A stretch of 64,000 nt of DNA. Source: Dyella_A ginsengisoli (GTDB lineage Bacteria > Pseudomonadota > Gammaproteobacteria > Xanthomonadales > Rhodanobacteraceae). The notes below the pieces were generated by a model. It had not been told where the DNA came from and searched no databases. It saw nothing but the letters and a program-made list of their open reading frames with translations. The position numbers and the translations under genes were made by a program. The stretch spans positions 310,001-374,000 of the forward strand of contig NZ_JADIKM010000003.1 in NCBI RefSeq assembly GCF_044904665.1. Reading direction: 5' to 3'. The stretch's first letter is position 1. Every line of letters starts with the position of its first letter. Positions 38,574 through 46,596 of the stretch are shown in pieces.

Positions 38574-40349
38574 TCAGCGTCCCAGCAGAGATTCGACGAT
38601 CGGCCCCAGGGCCAGCGCCGGCAGGAAGGTGAGTGCGCCGATCACGATCACCACGCAGGCCAGCAGCGTGACGAACAGCGGCGTGTGGGTGGGCAGCGTG
38701 CCGGCCGACGGCGGCACGCTGCGCTTGGCGGCCAGCGAGCCGGCCATGGCGAGCATCGCCACGATCAGCGGATAGCGGGCCAGGAACATGCAGATGCCCA
38801 GCAGGACGTTCCAGAACGGCGTGTTGGCCGACAGTCCACCGAACGCGCTGCCGTTGTTGTTCGAGGCCGAGCTGACGGCGTAGAGCATCTCGCTGAAGCC
38901 GTGCGCACCAGGGTTGGCCACACTGCCGAACCCGGCGGGCACCATCACCGCGATGGCGGTGCCGATCACCACCAGCGCGCAGGGAATCAGCACCGCGATC
39001 GAGGCCATCTTCATCTCGTGCGCCTCGATCTTCTTGCCGAGGTATTCGGGCGTGCGGCCCACCATCAGGCCGGCGATGAACACCGCCACCACGGCGAACG
39101 CGAGCATGCCGTACAGCCCCGAACCGACACCGCCGAAGATCACTTCGCCGAGCTGGATCAGCCACATCGGCACCAGCCCGCCGATCGGCGTGAACGAGTC
39201 ATGCATGGCATTGACCGAACCGTTCGAGGCGGCGGTGGTGGCGGTGGCCCAGATCGTCGAATTGACGATGCCGAAGCGCGTTTCCTTGCCTTCCATGTTG
39301 CCGCCGGCCTGCAGCGCCGACGCGTGCTGGTCCACGCCCAGGCCGTGCAGCAACGGGTTGCCTGCCTGTTCGGCGCCCGTGCATACCAGCAGCAGCGGCA
39401 CGAAGATCACCAGCATTGCCGCCAGCAGTGCCCAGCCCTGGCGACGGTCGCCGACCATCTTGCCGAAGGTGTAGCAGAGCGCAGCCGGAATCAGCAGGAT
39501 CGCCAGCATCTCGAAGAAGTTGCTCAGCGGCGTGGGATTCTCGAACGGGTGCGCGGAGTTCACGTTGAAGAAGCCGCCGCCGTTGGTGCCCAGCTGCTTG
39601 ATTGCGATCTGCGAGGCGGCCGGACCCATCGGCAGGGTCTGCGTGGTCACCGGCACCTCGCGCGTGGTGGCGTGGCCGGCGGCGTCCTTGGTCGTCTCGG
39701 TGTAGTGCGTGGTCCGCAGCACCGGCACCTCGACGTAGGGCTTGAAGTTCTGCACCACGCCCTGCGACACCAGCACCAGGCTCAGCAGTAGCGACAGCGG
39801 CACCAGCACGTAGAGCGTGCTGCGTGTGAGGTCGACCCAGAAGTTGCCCAGGCCACTGGCGCTTCTGCGCACAAAGCCGCGGATCACCGCGATCAGCACC
39901 GCGATGCCGGTGGCGGCGGAGAGGAAGTTCTGCACCGCCAGGCCCAGCATCTGGGTCAGGTAGCTCATGGTCGACTCGCCGCCATAGCCCTGCCAGTTGG
40001 TATTGGTGGCGAAGCTGATGGCGGTGTTCATCGCCGAGTCCGGCGACACCGCGGCCAGGTGCTGCGGATTCAGCGGCAGCCACAGCTGCAGGCGCTGCAG
40101 GGCGTACACCGCCAGCAGGCCGAGCACATTGAAGACCAGCATCGCCCACGCGTACTGCTTCCAGCCCATGTCCTCCTCGGGATGGATGCCGCAGACTCGG
40201 TAAAGCACGCGTTCCACGCCGGCGCCCAGGCGCGTGACGCGATTGGGCGAATCGGAAAATACGTTCGCCATGTAACTTCCCAGGGGTTTCACCAGCAAGA
40301 GCAGCGCCGCCAGGAACAGGGCGATCTGGAGATAGTCGTTGGTGGTCAT
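38574..40349 (-). CDS. kdpA: Potassium-transporting ATPase subunit KdpA
   Basis: This is the channel-like subunit that binds potassium in the membrane. It is 591 residues with about ten transmembrane helices. Selectivity-filter-type repeats include FATNTNWQGYGGEST and KQLGTNGGGFFNVNSAHPFE. The ATG at 40349 overlaps the kdpF stop by 4 nt (ATGA), which fixes the start and rejects an upstream ATG. Confidence 0.97.
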   Translation of the reverse strand: MTTNDYLQIALFLAALLLLVKPLGSYMANVFSDSPNRVTRLGAGVERVLYRVCGIHPEEDMGWKQYAWAMLVFNVLGLLAVYALQRLQLWLPLNPQHLAAVSPDSAMNTAISFATNTNWQGYGGESTMSYLTQMLGLAVQNFLSAATGIAVLIAVIRGFVRRSASGLGNFWVDLTRSTLYVLVPLSLLLSLVLVSQGVVQNFKPYVEVPVLRTTHYTETTKDAAGHATTREVPVTTQTLPMGPAASQIAIKQLGTNGGGFFNVNSAHPFENPTPLSNFFEMLAILLIPAALCYTFGKMVGDRRQGWALLAAMLVIFVPLLLVCTGAEQAGNPLLHGLGVDQHASALQAGGNMEGKETRFGIVNSTIWATATTAASNGSVNAMHDSFTPIGGLVPMWLIQLGEVIFGGVGSGLYGMLAFAVVAVFIAGLMVGRTPEYLGKKIEAHEMKMASIAVLIPCALVVIGTAIAVMVPAGFGSVANPGAHGFSEMLYAVSSASNNNGSAFGGLSANTPFWNVLLGICMFLARYPLIVAMLAMAGSLAAKRSVPPSAGTLPTHTPLFVTLLACVVIVIGALTFLPALALGPIVESLLGR

Positions 40350-40438
40350 TCGAACCACTCCGGCTTGAGCAGGGCCACGCAGAGGTAGCCCGTGAGGGCC
40401 ACTGCGATCGCAGCGGCCAGCGCGTAGATGAAGGTCAT
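40346..40438 (-). CDS. kdpF: KdpF small membrane subunit
   Basis: This 30-residue ORF encodes a single hydrophobic helix. It begins MTFIYALAAAIAVALTGYL and ends LLKPEWFE, the standard KdpF plan ending in a Lys-Pro-Glu motif. KdpF stabilises the Kdp complex in the membrane. Its stop overlaps the kdpA start (ATGA). It is too short for most gene finders. Confidence 0.93.
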   Translation of the reverse strand: MTFIYALAAAIAVALTGYLCVALLKPEWFE

Positions 40439-40476
40439 GGCGAATTCCGTCGGAAAGATCGCGGGGGCGGCACGGC

Positions 40477-40566
40477 TCAGCGCCGGCCGAGCCGGTCGCA
40501 GAGGCGCACGAGGCCAGCTGTCAGGGCTATGAGCACGACAGCCAGCAAGAGGTAGGGAATGTCCAA
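40477..40566 (-). CDS. Single-helix mini-protein upstream of kdpF
   Basis: This 29-codon ORF begins with a TTG at 40566, with GGAG upstream, and encodes MDIPYLLLAVVLIALTAGLV followed by a basic tail RLCDRLGRR. It is one transmembrane helix with a positively charged end, lying 38 bp before kdpF on the same strand. Short ORFs of this style precede kdpF in other proteobacteria, from my recollection, but no function is established. The TTG start and small size lower confidence. It could be an extra small subunit or a leader peptide. Confidence 0.6.
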   Translation of the reverse strand: MDIPYLLLAVVLIALTAGLVRLCDRLGRR

Positions 40567-40621
40567 GGGGATGACTCCGTCAGTGCGATGGCGCGCACTC
40601 TAGGAACCGGCCCATAACAAA

Positions 40622-40645
40622 GGGGTAGCGCGAATGCGCTACCCC
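40622..40645 (-). terminator. Terminator between murB and the kdp operon
   Basis: A perfect 10-bp stem (GGGGTAGCGC, 40622-40631, with 40636-40645) and a 4-nt loop. On the minus strand it is followed by TTTGTTAT. It ends murB transcription and insulates the kdp operon, whose promoter should lie in 40567-40620 (a TAGAGT -10 candidate is at about 40600). Confidence 0.85.
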
Positions 40646-40701
40646 ATATAGATCGCGTAAAAATTTGGCGGCGGCCCGGATCGCGACCCGGCAACGGCGG
40701 C

Positions 40702-41766
40702 TCAGCCGCCGACGATCACCGGCTCGGGTTCCAGCGTTACCCCGAAAGTGTCGCGCACGCGTGCAATCACCTGCTGCGCCAGCGCCCACAGCTCGGGGCC
40801 GGTGGCGTGGCCGTGGTTGACCAGCACCAGCGCGTGGCGATGCGAGATGCCGGCATCGCCTTCGCGATAACCCTTGAGGCCGGCGGCCTCGATCAGCCAG
40901 GCGGCCGAAAGCTTCCAGCGACCGTCACGGCCCGGCCAGGCGACCAGTCCGGGATGCCCGCGCTGGAGCGCCTCGCCGGTGGCGGCCTCGACGATCGGGT
41001 TCTTGAAGAAGCTGCCGGCATTGCCGATCACCGCCGGGTCCGGCAGCTTGCGCGTGCGCAGGTGCACCACCGCCTCGGCCACGTGGAACGGCGCCGGTTT
41101 GGCCACGCCCATGCGCTCGAGTTCCTCGCGGATGCCGGCGTAGTCGAGCCGGAGATCGTGCATGCGCGGCAGCACGAAGCGCACCGCGGTGACGATGTAG
41201 CGGCCCGGTTCGCGCTTGAACAACGAGTCGCGATAGCCGAACGCGCAGGCGGCGTGATCGAGCGTCACCACCTGGTGCGAGTGGGTATCCCACGCCTCCA
41301 CGCTCTCGATAAACTCGGCCACCTCGGTGCCGTAGGCGCCGATGTTCTGGATGGGGGCGGCGCCCACGGTGCCGGGAATCAGGATCAGGTTTTCCAGGCC
41401 GGCCAGGCCTTGGCCCAGCGTCCAGCGCACGAAGTCGTCCCAGCGCTCGCCCGCGGCCACGGCGACGCGCGCCGTGTCGCCCTCGGACTCCACCTGCACG
41501 CCCTGCGTGGCCATCGCCAGCACGGTGCCGGGATAATCGCCGGCGAACAGCACGTTGCTGCCTTCGCCCAGCACCAGCACCGGGCCGCTCTTCACGGCAG
41601 GAAAGGCGAGCAGCTCGGGCAGCTTGCTGGCGTCGCGGATCTCCGCCAGCAGGTGCGCCTTCGCCGCCACGCGCAGCGTGTTGCGATGGGCCAGCGGTGC
41701 GTTCTCGATCAGCGCGTAGCCGCCCATGTCGATGCGCTGGGCGGGCAGGGTGTGGTCAGCGGGCAT
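40702..41766 (-). CDS. murB: UDP-N-acetylenolpyruvoylglucosamine reductase
   Basis: MurB reduces UDP-GlcNAc-enolpyruvate to UDP-MurNAc in peptidoglycan synthesis. It is 354 residues, the type I (E. coli-like) form. Visible signatures are LGEGSNVLFAGDYPG (FAD binding), LIPGTVGAAPIQNIGAYG and the catalytic serine region GNAGSFFKNPIV. The C-terminal LVNHGHATG is also typical. It overlaps pyrD by 11 nt, so the genes are coupled. A strong terminator follows. Confidence 0.96.
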   Translation of the reverse strand: MPADHTLPAQRIDMGGYALIENAPLAHRNTLRVAAKAHLLAEIRDASKLPELLAFPAVKSGPVLVLGEGSNVLFAGDYPGTVLAMATQGVQVESEGDTARVAVAAGERWDDFVRWTLGQGLAGLENLILIPGTVGAAPIQNIGAYGTEVAEFIESVEAWDTHSHQVVTLDHAACAFGYRDSLFKREPGRYIVTAVRFVLPRMHDLRLDYAGIREELERMGVAKPAPFHVAEAVVHLRTRKLPDPAVIGNAGSFFKNPIVEAATGEALQRGHPGLVAWPGRDGRWKLSAAWLIEAAGLKGYREGDAGISHRHALVLVNHGHATGPELWALAQQVIARVRDTFGVTLEPEPVIVGG

Positions 41767-42793
41767 CGTGCGCTCCGCGCTGGCGACGGATTTCCTCGAC
41801 GCACTCGGCGATCAGTGCCGGGCCGCGATAGATCAGCCCGGAATAGATCTGCACCAGCGTGGCGCCGGCGTCGAGCTTGGTCACCGCATCGTCGCCTTCC
41901 AGGATGCCGCCCACGCCGACGATGCCGACCTTGCCCTTGAGCCGCTCGGCCATGCCGCGCTGCACGGCGGTGGCGAGCGCCATCAGCGGGCGACCGGACA
42001 GGCCGCCGGCTTCGCGCGACTGCGGATCGCTGGCCACGGCGCTGTGGTCGATGGTGGTGTTGGTGCAGATCACGCCGTCTACGCCGCTGGCAAGCAGAAC
42101 CTCAGCGATGGCGTCGAGTTCGGGTTCGGTGAGGTCCGGTGCGATCTTCAGCAGCATCGGCTTGCGCACACCGTGCTGCGCGCCCAGCCGCTCCTGCGCC
42201 TCACGCAGGGTGCCGATGAACCGGCGCAGCGTCTCCTCCTCCTGCAGGTCGCGCAGGCCCTGGGTGTTGGGCGAAGAGATGTTCACGGTGACGTAGCTGG
42301 CGCGTGCGTAGACGCGCTCCAGGCAGAACAGGTAGTCGTCGACCGCCTTCTCGTTCGGCGTGTCCTTGTTCTTGCCGATGTTGATGCCGAGCACGCCGGC
42401 AAAGCTCGACTTTTCCGCGTTGCGCACCAGCGCATCGACGCCGGCGTTGTTGAAGCCGAGCCGGTTGATGATCGCCTCGTGCTCCTTCAGCCGGAACATG
42501 CGCGGTTTGTCGTTGCCCGGCTGCGGTCGCGGCGTGGTGGTGCCCACCTCGACGAAGCCGAAGCCCAGGGCGCCGAGCGCATCGAGGTGATCGGCGTTCT
42601 TGTCCAGCCCGGCGGCGAGGCCGACCGGATTGGGGAAGCGCAGTCCGAACGCGTCCACCGGCAACTCCGCCGGTGGCTTGGCGACAAAGCGCAGCAGCTC
42701 GCTGCGATGGGCCACGTCAAGCGCATACAGCGTGGCGCCGTGGGCCGTTTCCGGATCCAGCGCGAACAGCAGGGGGCGGAGATAGGAATACAT
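41756..42793 (-). CDS. pyrD: Dihydroorotate dehydrogenase (quinone), class 2
   Basis: This membrane-associated flavoenzyme oxidises dihydroorotate to orotate, passing electrons to ubiquinone. It is 345 residues. Class 2 is shown by the N-terminal amphipathic segment (MYSYLRPLLFALDPETAHG) and the catalytic serine in VNISSPNTQGLRDLQ. GLAAGLDKNADHLDALGALG and GVGGILEGDDAVTKLDAGA bind FMN. It lies 3 bp downstream of the methyltransferase gene and overlaps murB. Confidence 0.97.
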   Translation of the reverse strand: MYSYLRPLLFALDPETAHGATLYALDVAHRSELLRFVAKPPAELPVDAFGLRFPNPVGLAAGLDKNADHLDALGALGFGFVEVGTTTPRPQPGNDKPRMFRLKEHEAIINRLGFNNAGVDALVRNAEKSSFAGVLGINIGKNKDTPNEKAVDDYLFCLERVYARASYVTVNISSPNTQGLRDLQEEETLRRFIGTLREAQERLGAQHGVRKPMLLKIAPDLTEPELDAIAEVLLASGVDGVICTNTTIDHSAVASDPQSREAGGLSGRPLMALATAVQRGMAERLKGKVGIVGVGGILEGDDAVTKLDAGATLVQIYSGLIYRGPALIAECVEEIRRQRGAHDAR

Positions 42794-42796
42794 GCG

Positions 42797-43564
42797 TCAG
42801 CTCAGGTGGCCCACGTAGGCGCGGGTGTCGTAGGTGAAGTCGATGCGGCCGTCCACCGCGGTGGCGTCGAACAGCGTACGCAGGGCAGCGAGCATCGGGG
42901 CGTGCTTCGGATGGCCGGGCGCAGGCGCGTAGGAGGAGGACATCAGGCGGCCTTTCAGCGCGTCGAAGTCCAGCTGCTGGCCGTGATCGAAGCTGGCCGT
43001 GCCGCGAAAGCCGTTGCCGAACCAGGCGCGCATGCGCGGCTCGTCGGCGTAGCGCTCGGCGACGCTGGTGTAGTCGGTGCCGTAGCACTGCAGGAGCGAT
43101 TCATAGCCTTCGAGAAACGGCGTGCCACCGAGATGGCGCGTGTTCCAGACGATCGCCGCCAGCCCGCCCGGCCGCAGGATGCGCGCGAACTCGCGCCGTG
43201 TGGCTACCTCATCGAACCAATGGAAAGCCTGCGCTACCACGATCAGCGCGACGCTGGCATCAGGCAGGGTGGTGGCATCGGCGCGACCATCCACCGCGCG
43301 GAAATTCGGGTTCTCGCCTAGCCACTGCTCGGACGCGGCGCGCATCGGCGCATTGGGCTCCACGGCGGTGACGCGATGGCCCGCGTCGAGAAAGAGCTTC
43401 GCCGAGATACCGGTGCCGGCGCCGACGTCGGCGACGTCCCACGACGCGTCCACGCCATGCTCGCGACGCAACCAGTCGACCAGCGCCACGGGGTAGTCGG
43501 GGCGATAGCGCACGTAATCGGCGACGCGGTCGCTGAAGCGTTCGGTGCTGCGCAGATCGGACAT
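42797..43564 (-). CDS. Class I SAM-dependent methyltransferase
   Basis: This 255-residue enzyme has the class I SAM-binding motif DVADVGAGTGISAKLFLDAG at about residue 41, and VEPNAPMRAASEQW. A later motif is FHWFDEVATRREFARILRPG. It resembles UbiE/YcgJ-like methyltransferases with no clear substrate. The ATG at 43564 was chosen because the frame upstream runs through the SDR gene. It sits 5 bp after that SDR gene and 3 bp before pyrD. Confidence 0.85.
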   Translation of the reverse strand: MSDLRSTERFSDRVADYVRYRPDYPVALVDWLRREHGVDASWDVADVGAGTGISAKLFLDAGHRVTAVEPNAPMRAASEQWLGENPNFRAVDGRADATTLPDASVALIVVAQAFHWFDEVATRREFARILRPGGLAAIVWNTRHLGGTPFLEGYESLLQCYGTDYTSVAERYADEPRMRAWFGNGFRGTASFDHGQQLDFDALKGRLMSSSYAPAPGHPKHAPMLAALRTLFDATAVDGRIDFTYDTRAYVGHLS

Positions 43565-43569
43565 GGGAT

Positions 43570-44349
43570 TCAGCCGGTGAGCATCTGGCCGCCGTCCACG
43601 GCGAGGGTCTGGCCGGTGATCCATCCGGCCCAGGGCGAGGCGAGGAACAGCGCCACGTGGGCCACTTCCTCGGGCGTGCCAAAACGGCCGAACGGGATCT
43701 TTGCCAGCGTCGCCGTGTGCAGGGCGGGCTCCTCGGCCCGGCGACGTTCCCACAGGCCGTCGGGGAAGCTGATCGAGCCGGGCGCGATTGCGTTCACGCG
43801 GATGCGGTCCGGCGCCAGTGCCAGTGCCTGCGAGCTCGTGTAGTGGCTCAGCGCGGCCTTGATCGCGGCGTACGGTGCGCCGCTGGCCCGCGGGCGCAGC
43901 GCGGCGATCGAACTGGTGTGCAGGATGCTGGCGCGGCCGCTGCGCCTGAGGTGCGGCAGGGCGACCCGCGAGGCACGCACGGCGGCCATCAGGTCGACTC
44001 GGAAATTGGCGGTCCAGCCCTCGTCGTCCTCGGCGAATCCGTAGCCGGTGGCGTTGTTCACCAGCACGTCGATGCCGCCCAGGGCGCGGGCGGCGGCGGC
44101 GATGTAGTCGTCGATGGCGGCCCCATCGGCCAGGTCGCAGGACTGCGTATGGGTCACCACGCCCTGCGCCCGGATCGCCTGCGCGACCTCGGCCAGCGCC
44201 GATTCGCCGCGGGCACATACGGACACGCCCGCCCCGGCCTGCGCGAACGCCAGCGCCATGCTGCGGCCGATGCCGCGGCTGCCGCCGGCGACCACCACGC
44301 GGTAGCCGTCGAGGCGGAAGGGGATGTCCGGGGTGTCGGGATCGATCAT
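43570..44349 (-). CDS. Short-chain dehydrogenase/reductase
   Basis: This 259-residue classical SDR has the NAD(P) motif VVVAGGSRGIGRSMALAFAQ, the structural NNATG element, and a catalytic set Ser (HTSSIAAL), Tyr and Lys in PYAAIKAALSHY. The C-terminus AGWITGQTLAVDGGQML is typical of FabG-like enzymes. The substrate is not predictable. Its start overlaps the stop of the DUF4190-like gene (ATGA), and the methyltransferase follows 5 bp later. Confidence 0.88.
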   Translation of the reverse strand: MIDPDTPDIPFRLDGYRVVVAGGSRGIGRSMALAFAQAGAGVSVCARGESALAEVAQAIRAQGVVTHTQSCDLADGAAIDDYIAAAARALGGIDVLVNNATGYGFAEDDEGWTANFRVDLMAAVRASRVALPHLRRSGRASILHTSSIAALRPRASGAPYAAIKAALSHYTSSQALALAPDRIRVNAIAPGSISFPDGLWERRRAEEPALHTATLAKIPFGRFGTPEEVAHVALFLASPWAGWITGQTLAVDGGQMLTG

Positions 44350-44633
44350 GTCCAGGCGAGATGGATCAGGCCGAGAAGGACTGCCCAGAACGCCAGCATG
44401 CCGAGCACGCTCAGGATCAGCTGGGCGTATCCGAGAACCAACCCGGTGATCGCAAAGCCGTCGCCGTCGAGCGGCTCGGAGAGGGTCTGGCGGATTTCCC
44501 GGCGTGCCAGGTGGCCGCAGATCACGGCGACGATCGCGCCGAAGAAGGGAAATACGGTCCAGGCGGCGATGCCGAAGCACAGGCTGACCACGGCCAGGGT
44601 GCAGGTGGTGCGAGGGGCGGACGTCGTGCTCAT
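44346..44633 (-). CDS. DUF4190-like small membrane protein
   Basis: This 95-residue protein has two long hydrophobic helices. The pattern is AVVSLCFGIAAWTVFPFFGA, then CGHLARREIRQT, then GFAITGLVLGYAQLILS, the usual DUF4190 layout with a short polar loop containing GHxAxxxI. Function is unknown. The ATG at 44633 is the first with similarity. It is coupled by a 4-nt overlap to the SDR gene. Confidence 0.75.
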   Translation of the reverse strand: MSTTSAPRTTCTLAVVSLCFGIAAWTVFPFFGAIVAVICGHLARREIRQTLSEPLDGDGFAITGLVLGYAQLILSVLGMLAFWAVLLGLIHLAWT

Positions 44634-44663
44634 CTCGGAAACCCCCGGGAAGCAGGCGGGAAG

Positions 44664-44713
44664 GGTGGCGGTGCCACCGCAAGGGTACGCGAGCCGGGGC
44701 CCGCGTACCCTTG
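44664..44713 (-). terminator. Tandem hairpins downstream of the aldehyde dehydrogenase gene
   Basis: A perfect 12-bp stem (44680-44691 with 44702-44713, 10-nt loop) is followed on the minus strand by a 6-bp stem (44664-44669 with 44673-44678). There is no T-run, so termination is likely but not certain. Confidence 0.55.
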
Positions 44714-44722
44714 CAGGCTTGC

Positions 44723-46258
44723 TTACAGGTCGAACTTGATGCCCTGGGCCAGCGGCAGCGAATCGGAGTAGTTGATGGTGTTGGTCTGGCGGCGCATGTA
44801 GACCTTCCACGCATCCGAGCCGGACTCGCGACCGCCGCCGGTTTCCTTCTCGCCGCCGAAGGCGCCGCCGATCTCGGCGCCGGAGGTGCCGATGTTGACG
44901 TTGGCGATGCCACAGTCGCTGCCCGCCGCCGACAGGAACTGCTCGGCCACCTTCAGGTTCTGCGTGAAGATCGCCGAGGACAGGCCCTGCGGCACGTCGT
45001 TCTGCATCTCGATCGCCTCATCGATGCTGTCGAACGGCATCACGTAGAGGATCGGCGCGAAGGTCTCCGACTGCACCACCTCGTCGGAGTTCTTCAGGCC
45101 CGTGACAATGGTCGGCAGCACGAAGTTGCCCTTGCGGTCGGTCAGCGCGGCGCCGCCGGTGGCGACGGTGCCGCCGGAGGCCTTGGCCTTCTCGACGGCA
45201 GCCAGGTAGGCCTTCACGCTCTCCGGGCTGTTCAGCGGACCCATCAGCGTGGTGGCCAGCGTGGGATCGCCGATCTTGCCCTCGACCTGCTTGTACGCCT
45301 TGACCAGGGTCTCGAGCACGGTGTCGTAGATCGAGGTGTGCACGAACAGGCGGCGGGTGGTGGTGCAGCGCTGGCCGGCAGTGCCGACCGCACCGAACAC
45401 GATGCCCGGGATCGCCAGCTTCAGGTCGGCGCTCTCATCCAGGATGATCGCGTTGTTGCCGCCCAGCTCCAGCAGCGAGCGGCCCATGCGGTGCGCCACG
45501 CGCTCGCCGACCATGCGGCCGACCTTGGTCGAGCCGGTGAAGCTGATCAGCGGGATGCGCTTGTCGTCGACGAAGGCCTGCGAGAGGTCGGTGCCGGCGT
45601 CGTTGAACAGGAAGAACAGGTCCGGGAAGCCGGCATCGCGCAGCGCGTCGTTGCAGATCTTCATCGTGGCGACGGCCGACAGCGGCACCTTCGGCGAGGG
45701 CTTCCAGATGCAGATGTCGCCGGCGATGGCGGCCAGCATGGCGTTCCACGCCCACACCGCGACCGGGAAATTGAACGCGCTGATGATGCCGACCAGGCCC
45801 AGCGGCTGGTACTGCTCGTACATGCGGTGGCCGGGGCGCTCCGAGTGCATGGTGTAGCCGTAGAGCATGCGGCTCTGGCCTACCGCGAAATCGGCGATGT
45901 CGATCATCTCCTGCACCTCGCCGTCGCCCTCGGGCTTGATCTTGCCCATCTCCAGAGCGACCAGCGAACCGAGGGCGTCCTTGTGCTTGCGCAGCGCCTC
46001 GCCGCACAGGCGCACGGCTTCGCCGCGACGCGGTGCCGGGGTGGTGCGCCATACCTTGAAGGCGGCCTGTGCGCGCTGGACGATGGTCTCGTAGTCGGCT
46101 TGGCTGGAGGCATGCACCGCCGCGATCACCTCGCCGGTGGCCGGATTGACCGGGCGCAGCGTGCCCGCGTCAGTGGTCCGGGACCATTCGCCCTGGCCGA
46201 GATACGTGCCAGACTGCTCGGCGGACAGGCCAAGCGCCTTGAGGATTTCGTGGGACAT
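44723..46258 (-). CDS. amaB: AmaB/antiquitin-type aldehyde dehydrogenase (ALDH7)
   Basis: This 511-residue NAD-dependent aldehyde dehydrogenase belongs to the ALDH7A1 group. The C-terminal GGAFGGEKETGGGRESGSDA is diagnostic for alpha-aminoadipic semialdehyde (piperideine-6-carboxylate) dehydrogenase. The catalytic cysteine is in GTAGQRCTTTRRL and the general-base Glu in LLELGGNNAI. It oxidises aminoadipate semialdehyde to 2-aminoadipate in lysine catabolism. GcdH at 20.3 kb acts later in lysine/glutarate breakdown. It appears to be a single-gene transcript, with tandem hairpins after its stop. Confidence 0.9.
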   Translation of the reverse strand: MSHEILKALGLSAEQSGTYLGQGEWSRTTDAGTLRPVNPATGEVIAAVHASSQADYETIVQRAQAAFKVWRTTPAPRRGEAVRLCGEALRKHKDALGSLVALEMGKIKPEGDGEVQEMIDIADFAVGQSRMLYGYTMHSERPGHRMYEQYQPLGLVGIISAFNFPVAVWAWNAMLAAIAGDICIWKPSPKVPLSAVATMKICNDALRDAGFPDLFFLFNDAGTDLSQAFVDDKRIPLISFTGSTKVGRMVGERVAHRMGRSLLELGGNNAIILDESADLKLAIPGIVFGAVGTAGQRCTTTRRLFVHTSIYDTVLETLVKAYKQVEGKIGDPTLATTLMGPLNSPESVKAYLAAVEKAKASGGTVATGGAALTDRKGNFVLPTIVTGLKNSDEVVQSETFAPILYVMPFDSIDEAIEMQNDVPQGLSSAIFTQNLKVAEQFLSAAGSDCGIANVNIGTSGAEIGGAFGGEKETGGGRESGSDAWKVYMRRQTNTINYSDSLPLAQGIKFDL

Positions 46259-46393
46259 GCATGCTCCTTGGAACGGGTCTTCGCGACGAGATGTGGTGCC
46301 GCGGTGAAAACCGCAAGTCTAGCAGGCCGGTCCCCACAGGCCGACCCCGGGGCGTCGCCGCGGAGCGTTCATCCATGCCAAAATCCCGCTGCT

Positions 46394-46470
<77 letters not shown>

Positions 46471-46483
46471 TTTTCCAGTCAAT

Positions 46484-46507
46484 AAGGCCGGCATTGCCGG
46501 CCTTTTT
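46484..46507 (+). terminator. Terminator of tRNA-Arg
   Basis: AAGGCCGGC (46484-46492), loop ATT, GCCGGCCTT (46496-46504), then TTT. It is a classic GC stem with a T tail and may also receive envZ transcripts from the other side. Confidence 0.92.
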
Positions 46508-46596
46508 GCTTGCGGCCGCTGCGGGCGAGCCACAACGCTGCCTTGGGCGCATTGTCATGCGCCGGGAAGATCGCGCGTCCGGGGTGAGCGCTCGGC

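Noticed and set aside
36447..39791. A 1114-codon plus-strand frame opposite kdpB/kdpA
   Set aside because: The translation is rich in His, Arg, Gln and Asp, typical of antisense frames to GC-rich genes, with no domains and no ribosome site. kdpA and kdpB on the other strand are certain.
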